NCBI GenBank assembly: GCA_017512985.1
Contig: JAFWEJ010000001.1
Span: 62,001 to 126,000 of the forward strand
DNA: 64,000 nt
DNA from: Clostridia bacterium
Lineage (GTDB): Bacteria > Bacillota > Clostridia > Christensenellales > Aristaeellaceae
Direction: 5' to 3'
Positions within the stretch are counted from its first letter, which is position 1. Every line of letters starts with the position of its first letter. The position numbers were made by a program, and so were the translations under genes. The notes beneath the pieces are model-generated. The model had not been told where the DNA came from. It did no database searches and worked only from the letters and a program-made list of their open reading frames with translations. This document shows, one piece after another, positions 29,742 through 38,191 of the stretch.

Positions 29742-29880
29742 TCCTTAATTCAGGATTCAGAATGATTTCATATGAGGACTGTCGCCTGCGGGCGGAGAGA
29801 TTCCTCGACTGCGCTCGGAATGACAATAGAGCGTCAGGCCGGTATCCGGGCAGCCGGGTATCGGCTTGTTCTTTCTGAAA
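29742..29880 (+). repeat. Intergenic repeat-like sequence between yebC and pdp
   Basis: The gap contains AATTCAGGATTCAG, then GAGATTCCTCGACTGCGCTC and GGAATGACA, a phrase (or its complement) that recurs as an interspersed element in many bacterial genomes, then a G-U-containing hairpin CCGGTATCCGG / CCGGGTATCGG near 29838-29863. Its copy number in this genome cannot be seen from one window. Confidence 0.45.
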
Positions 29881-29894
29881 AGGAGGAAACGCGC

Positions 29895-31235
29895 ATGACC
29901 ATGCTGGAGATCATTGAAAAGAAAAAGTTCGGACAGGAGCTGACAAAGGAGGAGATTACCTTCTTCGCAAATGCCGCCGCGGAAAAAACCGTACCGGATT
30001 ACCAGCTTTCTGCGCTCCTGATGGCCATACGGCTGAACGGCATGACCGACCGGGAAACCACGGACCTGACTCTGGCCATGCGTGACTCCGGCGATATCGC
30101 GGATCTTTCTGCGATACCCGGTATCAAAGTGGACAAGCATTCCACCGGCGGCGTGGGAGATACCACGACGCTGGTGCTGGCGCCCCTGGTGGCTGCCTGC
30201 GGCGCGCCTGTGGCAAAGATGAGCGGGCGGGGCCTGGGCCATACCGGCGGCACGCTGGACAAACTGGAATCCATTCCCGGCCTGAACATTACCCTGTCCG
30301 TGGAGGACTTCATCCGCCAGGTGAAAGAGATCGGCGTGGCCGTGGTCGGCCAGACAGGACGCCTTGCCCCCGCGGACAAGACCCTTTACAGCCTGCGGGA
30401 TGTGACGTCCACCGTGGATTCGCTGCCCCTGATTGTTTCCTCAATCCTGAGCAAGAAACTCGCCGCCGGTTCCGACGCGATCGTCCTGGATGTGAAGACG
30501 GGTTCCGGCGCGATCATGCATACCCTGGAGGACAGCCTGAAGCTGGCGGAGAACATGGTGCGGGTCGGCGTACTGGCCGGCAAGCCCATTGTCGCGCTTG
30601 TCAGCGGCATGGACCAGCCGCTGGGCACCCATGTGGGCAACGCGCTGGAAGTGAAGGAAGCCATCGATATCCTGGCCGGCCGCCGTGCCGGCGGGGACCT
30701 GCTGGAGGTGTCGCTGACCCTCGGCGGATTCATGCTGCACCTGGCCGGAAAGGCGGAAACGCCGGAAGCCGGACAGCAGATGATGAAACAGGCGATTGAT
30801 TCCGGTGCCGGCCTTGAAAAACTGAAGCAGATGATCGCGGCCCAGGGCGGCGATCCGTCCGTCTGCGACGACGTTACCCGCCTGCCTCAGGCAAAGGTCG
30901 TCCGTCCCGTGTTCTGCGGTGTATCAGGCTGGGTTACGAAGATGGACACCATGGCGCTGGGCCTTGCGGCCCAGGCGATGGGCGCCGGCCGGATGAAGGT
31001 TGACGACGAACTGGATTATTCCGTGGGCTTTGTACTGCAGGTGCGCATCGGCGACCGGGTGGAAGCGGATACGCCCCTGTGCGTGCTGCATGCCCGCAGT
31101 GAAGCGGACGCGGACCGGGCGGAGGCGGCCGTCCGCGCGGCGGTTACCATCGGACAGGAACCCTGCGGCCGGGTATCGGATTTCTTTGCGGTTGTGACAA
31201 AGGACGGCGTGCGCAGGCTGGGGGCGGATTCATGA
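29895..31235 (+). CDS. pdp: Pyrimidine-nucleoside phosphorylase
   Basis: 446 residues from ATG 29895 with AGGAGG 8 bases upstream. The family signature SGRGLGHTGGTLDKLE lies near residues 110-125, and phosphate-binding KHSTGGVGDTT near 79-89. It splits uridine, thymidine or deoxyuridine with phosphate, feeding pentose phosphates to catabolism. The gene overlaps azlC by 4 bases (ATGA), so the three genes pdp-azlC-azlD form one unit, an odd mix of nucleoside salvage and amino-acid export. Confidence 0.95.
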   Translation: MTMLEIIEKKKFGQELTKEEITFFANAAAEKTVPDYQLSALLMAIRLNGMTDRETTDLTLAMRDSGDIADLSAIPGIKVDKHSTGGVGDTTTLVLAPLVAACGAPVAKMSGRGLGHTGGTLDKLESIPGLNITLSVEDFIRQVKEIGVAVVGQTGRLAPADKTLYSLRDVTSTVDSLPLIVSSILSKKLAAGSDAIVLDVKTGSGAIMHTLEDSLKLAENMVRVGVLAGKPIVALVSGMDQPLGTHVGNALEVKEAIDILAGRRAGGDLLEVSLTLGGFMLHLAGKAETPEAGQQMMKQAIDSGAGLEKLKQMIAAQGGDPSVCDDVTRLPQAKVVRPVFCGVSGWVTKMDTMALGLAAQAMGAGRMKVDDELDYSVGFVLQVRIGDRVEADTPLCVLHARSEADADRAEAAVRAAVTIGQEPCGRVSDFFAVVTKDGVRRLGADS

Positions 31236-31933
31236 AGGCAGCCTTCCGGCAGGGAATCCGGCACGGCATTCCGATCGGCCTGGGCTATCTGAGCGTTTCC
31301 TTTGCCTTCGGTATGAAGGCGGTGGGGGACGGACTCACCGTGCTGCAGGCTGTGCTGATTTCCATGACCAACCTGACCAGCGCGGGCCAGCTTGCCGCGC
31401 TGCCGCTGATGGTCGGCGGCGCGTCGCTGGCGGAGATGGCACTGACCCAGCTGACAATCAACCTGCGCTACGCGCTGATGAGCCTGTCGCTCGGCCGGAA
31501 ACTGGACGGCAGCATGGGCACGCCCCAGCGCATGATTTTTTCTTTCGCGAATACGGATGAGATCTTCGCCGTTTCCTCCTCCCAGCCGGGGAAAGTGGGT
31601 AAGCACTATCTCTATGGCCTGATGGCGGCGCCGTGGATCGGCTGGTCGCTGGGCACCTTCCTGGGCGCCGCAGCCGGCGCGCTCCTGCCGGACTTTGTCC
31701 GCACGGCTCTGGGCATTGCCATCTATGGTATGTTCCTGGCAATCATCCTTCCGCCGGCGCGCAAAAGACGTCCGGTGCGCTTTGTGGTGCTTGCAGCGGT
31801 GGCGCTCAGCCTCTGTTTTCACTATATCCCCGAGCTGAATACGGTTTCTTCCGGATTTGCGATCATCATCTGCAGCGTGCTCGCGGCCGCAGCCGGCGCC
31901 TGGCGGTTTCCGGCGGAGGAGGACGCGGCATGA
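31232..31933 (+). CDS. azlC: Branched-chain amino-acid exporter large subunit AzlC
   Basis: 233 residues, start codon overlapping the pdp stop. Five or more membrane helices, with the AzlC pattern GIRHGIPIGLGYLSVSFAFG at the N-terminus and MTNLTSAGQLAAL near residues 49-61. With AzlD it exports branched-chain amino acids or their analogues. It faces the liv importer located elsewhere in this window, so the cell can move these amino acids both ways. Confidence 0.92.
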   Translation: MKAAFRQGIRHGIPIGLGYLSVSFAFGMKAVGDGLTVLQAVLISMTNLTSAGQLAALPLMVGGASLAEMALTQLTINLRYALMSLSLGRKLDGSMGTPQRMIFSFANTDEIFAVSSSQPGKVGKHYLYGLMAAPWIGWSLGTFLGAAAGALLPDFVRTALGIAIYGMFLAIILPPARKRRPVRFVVLAAVALSLCFHYIPELNTVSSGFAIIICSVLAAAAGAWRFPAEEDAA

Positions 31934-32250
31934 AGTGGAGTGTATTCCTGCCTTACCTGGCCGTGACAGCCGGCGTGACTTACCTGATCCGTATGCTGCC
32001 GCTGACTGTATTCCGCCGGGAAATCAAAAGCCGGTTTATCCGGTCCTTCCTGGCCTACATCCCTTATGCGGTGCTGGGCGCGATGACCTTTCCGGATGTG
32101 TTTTACTCCACCGGGGATCTGCGCACGGCAGCCTGCGGCGTCGCGGTGGCGGTGCTGCTGGCCTGGCGCGACCGGAGCCTGCTGACGGTGGCCGTCGCGG
32201 CGTGCTGCGCCGTGGCCCTGGCCCAGGGTTTCCTGCTGATGTTCCCGTAA
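31930..32250 (+). CDS. azlD: Branched-chain amino-acid exporter small subunit AzlD
   Basis: 106 residues from ATG 31930, overlapping the azlC stop by 4 bases. Three or four helices and the AzlD motif TYLIRMLPLTVF near residues 17-28. Obligate partner of AzlC. Last gene before the tandem-repeat promoter at 32281. Confidence 0.9.
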   Translation: MKWSVFLPYLAVTAGVTYLIRMLPLTVFRREIKSRFIRSFLAYIPYAVLGAMTFPDVFYSTGDLRTAACGVAVAVLLAWRDRSLLTVAVAACCAVALAQGFLLMFP

Positions 32251-32280
32251 AGGGCGGAACTTTCAGGCGTGAATACCCTA

Positions 32281-32312
32281 TTGGACATTTATTGGACATC
32301 CTGTGATATACT
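32281..32312 (+). promoter_or_regulatory. TTGGACA direct-repeat promoter, site 1 (STAS gene)
   Basis: TTGGACA at 32281-32287, spacer TTTA, TTGGACA at 32292-32298, then 8 bp (TCCTGTGA) and -10 TATACT (32307-32312). Both heptamers are perfect, and this is the best -10 of the five sites. The ATG follows 43 bases later. Confidence 0.8.
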
Positions 32313-32354
32313 TTTTTTGTCAGACCGTGGATTAATACAGAGGAGGAACCATAT

Positions 32355-32654
32355 ATGAAGATTGAAAAGAAAGCAAACGGATCCGCGCTGGAGATCGCGC
32401 TGGAAGGCCGCCTGGACACCATGACCGCGCCGGAACTGGAAAAGGAACTGAACGGGATCCTGGGCAGCGCGGACAGTCTGGTGCTGGACTTCGGCAAACT
32501 CGAATACATTTCTTCCGCCGGCCTGCGGGTGCTTCTTTCTGCGCATAAAGCCATGAGCGCCAAAGGCGGCATGAAGGTCACAAAAGTGAATGAGATCGTG
32601 CAGGAAGTGTTCGAGGTGACCGGTTTCGCGGATATTCTGAACATTGAACGCTGA
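32355..32654 (+). CDS. STAS-domain anti-anti-sigma-like protein
   Basis: 99 residues, AGGAGGAACC upstream. A lone STAS domain of the SpoIIAA/RsbV type with the phosphorylation loop YISSAGLRVLL (Ser53/Ser54). In known systems an RsbW-type kinase phosphorylates this serine, a SpoIIE-type phosphatase reverses it, and the unphosphorylated form frees a sigma factor or other target. All three partner types are encoded nearby (32670, 33415, 35174); no sigma factor is. Confidence 0.92.
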   Translation: MKIEKKANGSALEIALEGRLDTMTAPELEKELNGILGSADSLVLDFGKLEYISSAGLRVLLSAHKAMSAKGGMKVTKVNEIVQEVFEVTGFADILNIER

Positions 32655-32669
32655 GAAGGGACAGGCACT

Positions 32670-33269
32670 ATGAAAACAGATGTCATTACTGTTTCCGCCA
32701 AAGGAAAACAGATGGAAAAAGCGCTGGACCAGGTGGAAAAGGTGGCGGCCTACAAGGGACTGTCCCCGAAGAACACCCTGCACCTGCGCCTGCTGACCGA
32801 AGAGATGATGGGCATGATGCGCTCCATCACCGGCGAACCGGAAGGTGAGTTCTGGATCGAGGATCATGACGGTGAATATGCCCTGCATCTGCGGGTAGCC
32901 TCGCGCATGAACCTGGAGAAGCGGGAGCAGCTGCTTTCTGTTTCCGCGTCGGGAAAGAACGAAGCAGCCCGCGGCCTGATGGGACGCATCCGGGAATTCT
33001 TCGACTGGGGCTGTGACGAGGAATACGACGGCCTGTCCCTGGCGCTGATGCCGGACGCGTTTGAGCATTCCACCTCCCCCGTCCTGGACTGGGAATGGTC
33101 CATGCGGCGGTATGAGAACGCGGTCTCCGCGAAGATGGGCCAGGATAACGCAGCCCGGGAGGCCTGGGACGAGCTGGAAAAATCCGTGGTCAAGAATGTG
33201 GCCGACGACGTGAAGGTGTTCATCCGCGGCGGTTATGTCGAGATGACCATCCTGAAGAAAATGGCATGA
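32670..33269 (+). CDS. Degenerate RsbW/HATPase-like protein
   Basis: 199 residues, 15 bases after the STAS gene. The N-terminal 80 residues resemble the HATPase_c fold of anti-sigma kinases (LLTEEMMGMMRSITGE near residues 40-55), but the N-box asparagine expected after EE is replaced and no clear G1 or G2 box is seen. The C-terminal part (about 145-199) is helical with a final strand. It is probably a non-catalytic or divergent partner of the STAS protein. The pairing with a STAS gene is the main support; the fold assignment is by eye. Confidence 0.6.
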   Translation: MKTDVITVSAKGKQMEKALDQVEKVAAYKGLSPKNTLHLRLLTEEMMGMMRSITGEPEGEFWIEDHDGEYALHLRVASRMNLEKREQLLSVSASGKNEAARGLMGRIREFFDWGCDEEYDGLSLALMPDAFEHSTSPVLDWEWSMRRYENAVSAKMGQDNAAREAWDELEKSVVKNVADDVKVFIRGGYVEMTILKKMA

Positions 33270-33306
33270 AATAACAATCAGATACGCCTTTGAAAAGGCG
33301 AAGCAC

Positions 33307-33362
33307 ACAGTATTGTCCGCCAGCTGCGGGACCGGGTCCCGTATGCCGGCGGACAATACTGT
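33307..33362. repeat. Perfect 15-bp inverted repeat with an inner hairpin
   Basis: ACAGTATTGTCCGCC (33307-33321) is the exact complement of GGCGGACAATACTGT (33348-33362). Inside, CGGGAC (33327-33332) pairs with GTCCCG (33336-33341). No T-tract follows on either strand, so it is not an ordinary terminator. It fills the 145-base gap before the MATE-fusion gene together with a small CGCCTTT/AAAGGCG hairpin at 33285-33300. Confidence 0.75.
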
Positions 33363-33414
33363 TCACACCGGCTTGAAACAGCAAACCCTGTAATGAAAGA
33401 AGAGAAACAGCCTT

Positions 33415-35154
33415 ATGATCCGGAAACTGATCCGACGGATGCTGACGGCGCAGATCTTTTCAGCGCTGACTGTATCCTTATGCCTGCTGATCGACAGCAT
33501 CATGATCAGCCGGTTTCTGGGAGAGGAAGCCCTTGCGTCCTACAGCCTGGCTAATCCGCTGCTGCTTTCCATCGGCGCGCTCGGTACGCTGCTGGCCGCC
33601 GGGGTCCAGGTGGTATGCGGCAAGGCGCTGGGCCGCGGATCCCAGGAGGAAGCGAACAGCGGGTACGCGTCCGCTGTCGCGGCTACGGCGGTCATTTCCC
33701 TGGTTTTTGCCGCGGCGGCGATCCTGCTCCGCTCCTTTCTTGCGCGGGCTATGGGGGCGGGGGAAAGCGGAACGCTGTTTGAGATGACCCGGGATTACCT
33801 GGCCGGTTTCAGCATCGGCGCTCCCGGATCCATGGGCGCGCTGGTGCTGATCCCGTTCCTGCAGATGGCCGGGCAGAGCAATCTGCTGATTGCCGCTGTG
33901 CTGGTGATGACGGTGACGGATGTGGCGCTGGACCTGCTGAATGTGCTGGTGTTCAACGGGGGGATGTTCGGCATGGGCCTGGCGTCCGCCCTGAGCTATT
34001 ACGCGGCCATGGCTGTCGCCGGAATCTATCTGCTTTCAAAAAGGAGCATTTTCCGCTTTTCCCGGAAGGGCGTGAAGACACGGATGATCACACGCTTGTT
34101 TGCCAGCGGGATTCCCGCCGGCGTCAACATGCTGGCGTCCGTGGTCCTGGTGTTTGCAATGAACCGCCTGCTGAAAGTCCTGGACGGCAGTATGGCGCTG
34201 GCAGCATATACGGTAATCCAGTCCATCGGCAATACGGCGAACTGTGTTACCACCGGCGTCGGCGGCGTGTCGCTGACGCTCTGCGGTATCTTTTTCCATG
34301 AGGAGGACCGGTCCGCGCTGCGGGAAACCGTAAGGCGGCTTTGCGTATCCGGCGTCCTGCTGGGGTTGGGCATGGGCCTGCTTTTGCTGGTATGCGCGCC
34401 GGTGTTCATCAGCGTGTTCATTCCGGATGCCGGAAGGACGCAGGATCTTGCGGTGCTGGGCCTGCGGCTGTTTGCGGCCGGGATGATTCCCTGCTGTGTC
34501 AATAACGCGATGAAATACGCCTGGCAGGCGACGGGAAGGGCCGGGCTGACAGAGATTATCTCCGCGCTGGAAGGCGCGGTATTCCCGGTGCTGGCTGCCT
34601 TTGTCCTCAGCCGGTTCATGAAGACCGGCGGCGCGCTGCTGGCGTTTGCGGCGGGAGAACTGCTGACGCTGGCCGCCATCGGCCTCCTGGTCCGGAAGAT
34701 CAGCGGGAAAGCCCCGTGGAAGGACGGCGCGTTTCTGCTGCTGAAGAAGGATTTCGGCGCGAAGCCGGAAGAGACCATGGAGACCGGCATTGCCTGCATG
34801 GAAGACGTGGCGAGGGCGGCACGGCAGGCGGAGTCGTTCTGCCTGCGGCACGGGCAGGACGCCCGCGTCAGCAGCCACATCGCGCTGTGCATAGAGGAGA
34901 TGGCAGGCAACGTTATCCGGTACGGGTTTCAGGACGGAAAGGCGCATCACCTGTCCGTGCTGATCCTGAACAAACAGGACCGGTGGGTTCTGCGGTTCCG
35001 GGACGACTGCCGGGCGTTCGATCCGGTCCGTTACATGCCTGCGGACGCGGAGGATGCGCTGGGGATCCGGCTGGTTCGGGGCCTCGTGCGGGATGTGTAT
35101 TATACCTATTCCATGAACCTGAACAATCTGGCGCTGATCCTGAAAAAGGAATGA
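33415..35154 (+). CDS. MATE-family transporter fused to an RsbW-like ATPase domain
   Basis: 579 residues. Residues 1-430 are a MATE (NorM/DinF-like) antiporter with twelve hydrophobic helices. Residues 450-579 form a HATPase_c_2 domain of the anti-sigma kinase type: N-box IEEMAGNVIRYG (Glu494-Glu495, Asn499), G1 box FRDDCRAFDP (Asp530-531) and G2-like GIRLVRGL (550-557). The frame is continuous, with no frameshift between the parts. MATE pumps export cationic drugs or metabolites with Na+ or H+; RsbW-type domains bind ATP and phosphorylate or hold STAS proteins. The fusion suggests transport or its sensing state is tied to the STAS switch at 32355. The start has a weak ribosome binding site. 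Confidence 0.88.
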   Translation: MIRKLIRRMLTAQIFSALTVSLCLLIDSIMISRFLGEEALASYSLANPLLLSIGALGTLLAAGVQVVCGKALGRGSQEEANSGYASAVAATAVISLVFAAAAILLRSFLARAMGAGESGTLFEMTRDYLAGFSIGAPGSMGALVLIPFLQMAGQSNLLIAAVLVMTVTDVALDLLNVLVFNGGMFGMGLASALSYYAAMAVAGIYLLSKRSIFRFSRKGVKTRMITRLFASGIPAGVNMLASVVLVFAMNRLLKVLDGSMALAAYTVIQSIGNTANCVTTGVGGVSLTLCGIFFHEEDRSALRETVRRLCVSGVLLGLGMGLLLLVCAPVFISVFIPDAGRTQDLAVLGLRLFAAGMIPCCVNNAMKYAWQATGRAGLTEIISALEGAVFPVLAAFVLSRFMKTGGALLAFAAGELLTLAAIGLLVRKISGKAPWKDGAFLLLKKDFGAKPEETMETGIACMEDVARAARQAESFCLRHGQDARVSSHIALCIEEMAGNVIRYGFQDGKAHHLSVLILNKQDRWVLRFRDDCRAFDPVRYMPADAEDALGIRLVRGLVRDVYYTYSMNLNNLALILKKE

Positions 35155-35173
35155 TCCGGAGGTGATTGACCTG

Positions 35174-36817
35174 TTGAAACTGCTGAAACAGCATGCGGCC
35201 GTAAAAAGCATCGGCGGAATTGTGCTGCTGCTTCTGGTGTTTTTTGCCACGGTCAGCCTGATCGGCTACAACAGTTTTACGGAGGCGCTCCTGTCCCAGT
35301 ATTCGGAAGGGGCGTTCCTGACGGCTGAGACGGCGGCCCGGCGGCTGGACGCGGACAGAATGGAGGAATACGCGCAGAGCGGAGGCACCACGCCGGAGTA
35401 TCTTGAGGCCTGGAATGAAATGGACGAGCTCTGCAATTCCACCGGCGCGACGTTCATCTATGTCATTCAGCCGGATCGAAGCGATTACGCCCACATTACC
35501 TTCCTCTTTTCCACGATTGACCACGACAGCAGATATACCAAATACGATTTCGGATATGTACGCGATACGACCAACGACGAATACCGGCAGAAATACCGCG
35601 CGCTGTATGAACTGGAAGCGGATCGTGAACTGCTGATCCGCGACCGGGGATATATTGAGACCGATCCCCATATTACCGCGATGATCGGGCTGAAAGGCGC
35701 TGACGGGCAGGTGAAGGCCATTCTCTGCGTCCAGCGGCAGATGGACGTGCTGGCCACCGCGCGGAAGAAATACCTCAGCAAGATCGTTCTGGCGCTGATC
35801 ATTCTGGTCCTGCTTGTAATCCTGGGACAGAGCGCGTTCCTTCACCGTACGCTCCTGCAGCCGCTGAAGCAGATTTCGGACGAGGCAAAGCGCTTTTCCA
35901 AAGAGAATGTGAAAGCGGAGAAAAAGCTGCAGGATACCATCCGGAACCGGGACGAGATCGGACACCTGGCTGCCTCCATCGACAAAATGGAGGACCGGAT
36001 CCAGAATTATATCGAATCAATCACGCAGATCACGGCCGAAAAGGAAAGGATCAACACGGAGCTGGCGCTGGCGACGCGGATTCAGGCCGATATGCTGCCG
36101 CATGTTTTTCCGCCGTTCCCGGACCGGAACGAATTTGACCTGTATGCCAGCATGGATCCCGCCCGGGAAGTGGGCGGCGACTTCTATGATTATTTTCTGG
36201 TGGATGACGACCACCTGTGCATGGTCATGGCGGACGTGAGCGGGAAAGGCGTTCCCGCGGCGCTGTTTATGATGGCGTCCATGATCCTCCTGCGGAACAA
36301 CGCCATGCTGGGAAAATCTCCCGCGGAGATCCTGACAGATGTGAATGCCGCGGTCTGCGCGAACAACCGGGAGGAAATGTTTGTCACCGTATGGCTGGGC
36401 ATCCTGGAGATTTCCACCGGCAGGCTGACGGCGTCGAACGCCGGGCATGAGTATCCGGTCCTGATGCGGGCCGGCGGGGAGTTTGAACTGTATAAGGACA
36501 GGCACGGATTTGTAATCGGCGGGATGGAGGGGATCCGCTACAAACAGTATGAACTGCAGATCAATCCGGGTGACAGGCTGTTCCTGTATACAGACGGCGT
36601 ACCGGAAGCGACGGACGCGGACAAGGAACTGTTCGGCACGGAGCGGATGATCCAGGCGCTGAATGAGCATAAAGACAGGCGGCCGGAAGAGGTGCTGAAC
36701 GGCGTCCGCCGGGCGGTGGACGGCTTTGTGAAGGAAGAGGAACAGTTTGACGATCTGACCATGCTCTGTCTGGCATACAGGGGAAGCGCGGATGATATAT
36801 GTCTGAAAGATGAATAA
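35174..36817 (+). CDS. Membrane SpoIIE-family protein phosphatase with extracellular sensor and HAMP
   Basis: 547 residues from TTG 35174 with GGAGGTGA upstream; a GTG at 35162 would add four residues but lies in that site. One helix (about 15-33), an extracellular dCache-like sensor region of about 160 residues, a second helix (about 208-227), a HAMP segment, a coiled coil, then a PP2C/SpoIIE domain with metal-binding acidic motifs VGGDFYDYF, ADVSGKG, YTDGVPEA and a final DDLTML. It should dephosphorylate a STAS protein, most likely the product of 32355, in response to an extracellular signal. It follows the MATE fusion by 19 bases. Confidence 0.93.
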   Translation: MKLLKQHAAVKSIGGIVLLLLVFFATVSLIGYNSFTEALLSQYSEGAFLTAETAARRLDADRMEEYAQSGGTTPEYLEAWNEMDELCNSTGATFIYVIQPDRSDYAHITFLFSTIDHDSRYTKYDFGYVRDTTNDEYRQKYRALYELEADRELLIRDRGYIETDPHITAMIGLKGADGQVKAILCVQRQMDVLATARKKYLSKIVLALIILVLLVILGQSAFLHRTLLQPLKQISDEAKRFSKENVKAEKKLQDTIRNRDEIGHLAASIDKMEDRIQNYIESITQITAEKERINTELALATRIQADMLPHVFPPFPDRNEFDLYASMDPAREVGGDFYDYFLVDDDHLCMVMADVSGKGVPAALFMMASMILLRNNAMLGKSPAEILTDVNAAVCANNREEMFVTVWLGILEISTGRLTASNAGHEYPVLMRAGGEFELYKDRHGFVIGGMEGIRYKQYELQINPGDRLFLYTDGVPEATDADKELFGTERMIQALNEHKDRRPEEVLNGVRRAVDGFVKEEEQFDDLTMLCLAYRGSADDICLKDE

Positions 36818-36834
36818 AACGGAGGCGGATTACC

Positions 36835-38133
36835 TTGAAAAGGATCTTTGCGATTCTGCTGGCTGTCACCTGTTTTCTGTACTGCTGCCCGGCAACCGCG
36901 GAACAGTCTTCATACACGCTGGACCGGGTTGTGATCCTGAGCCGGCATAATATCCGGTCGCCGCTGTCCGGGAGCGGTTCCCTGCTGGGGGATATCACGC
37001 CCCATGAGTGGTTTGAATGGACGTCCAGGTCCGGCGAACTCTCCCTGCGCGGCGCGGTGTCGGAAACGATGATGGGACAGTATTTCCGCCTCTGGCTGGA
37101 GCAGGAAGGCCTGATTCCGGAAAACTGGCGGCCGGAAGAGGGCGCGGTCCGCTTTTATGCGAACGCCAAGCAGCGGACGCTGGCGACGGCAAAGTATTTT
37201 TCCGCCGGACTCCTGCCTGTGGCGGATGTCCCGGTGGAGAGCCATGCGGAATACGACGCCATGGATCCTGTGTTTGAGCCTTCCCTGAACTTTGTTACGG
37301 ATGAGTATGTCCGGGACGCTGTGGAGCAGATCTCATCAATGGGTGGAGAAGCCGGTCTGGACGGGATTCTTGCGAACCTGAACGACGCTGTCTCGCTGGT
37401 GATGGACGTCGCGGATATCGAACAGAGTGAAGCTTATCAGTCCGGACAGTACGGTGATCTGCGGTCCGGGGAAACAACCCTGACACTGGAAGAAGGCAAA
37501 GAGCCAAAAATGACCGGGCCGATCAAAACCGCCACCAGTGTGGCGGACGCCCTGACTTTCCAGTATTACGAAGAAACAGATGATAAGAAGGCGGCCTTCG
37601 GCCATGATCTTTCGGAAGCCGACTGGCAGTTGATCCATACGGTTGTGGACGTCTACGGGGAGATGCTCTTCAGCGCACCGCTGGTATCGGTCAACGTGGC
37701 ACATCCCCTGCTGGAGGAGATCCGTTCTGAGATGACTGCGGAAAACCGGAAGTTCTCTTTCCTCTGCGGCCACGACTCAAATGTCTGCAGTGTGCTTGCC
37801 GCAATGAACGCGGAAGAATACCTGCTGCCGGAGACTGTGGAACAGCATACGCCGATCGGCGTAAAACTGGTGTTTGAACGCTGGGTGGCTGAAGGCGGCG
37901 AAGCGTTCTGGAAGGTCAGCATGGTCTATCAGAGCACAGCGCAGCTCCGGGCACTGGAACAGCTGACGCTGGAAAACCCGCCGGTGAAATATCCGATCCG
38001 GTTTGAGGGAATTGCGGTCAACGACGACGGGATGATCCCGGAAGCCGATATGTTCACCCTGCTGGATACAGCGATCGACGCCTATGACGATCTGCTGGAG
38101 GAATACACGGCAGAAGAGGAAAAAGCAGCATAA
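36835..38133 (+). CDS. Secreted histidine acid phosphatase, glucose-1-phosphatase (Agp)-like
   Basis: 432 residues from TTG 36835 with GGAGGCGG upstream. Signal peptide of about 22 residues. The active-site motif reads RHNIRSP (37-43) as in E. coli Agp (RHN rather than the RHG of phytases), and the proton-donor HD lies in CGHDSN near residue 311. Agp-type enzymes release phosphate from sugar phosphates or phytate outside the cell. It is 17 bases after the SpoIIE gene, suggesting the same transcript. Agp homologues are common in enterobacteria but unusual in Gram-positives. Confidence 0.85.
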   Translation: MKRIFAILLAVTCFLYCCPATAEQSSYTLDRVVILSRHNIRSPLSGSGSLLGDITPHEWFEWTSRSGELSLRGAVSETMMGQYFRLWLEQEGLIPENWRPEEGAVRFYANAKQRTLATAKYFSAGLLPVADVPVESHAEYDAMDPVFEPSLNFVTDEYVRDAVEQISSMGGEAGLDGILANLNDAVSLVMDVADIEQSEAYQSGQYGDLRSGETTLTLEEGKEPKMTGPIKTATSVADALTFQYYEETDDKKAAFGHDLSEADWQLIHTVVDVYGEMLFSAPLVSVNVAHPLLEEIRSEMTAENRKFSFLCGHDSNVCSVLAAMNAEEYLLPETVEQHTPIGVKLVFERWVAEGGEAFWKVSMVYQSTAQLRALEQLTLENPPVKYPIRFEGIAVNDDGMIPEADMFTLLDTAIDAYDDLLEEYTAEEEKAA

Positions 38134-38191
38134 AGAAACAGGCGGAAAGAGAAAAGGAATACAGAATAGCTTATTGAAGGGGGGAACAGAT

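Noticed and set aside
32281-32312. Sigma-54 promoter reading of the TTGGACA repeats
   Set aside because: The GG/GC spacing of sigma-54 promoters is not met, and the fixed -10-like box 8 bp from the second repeat fits a sigma-70-type activator promoter better.
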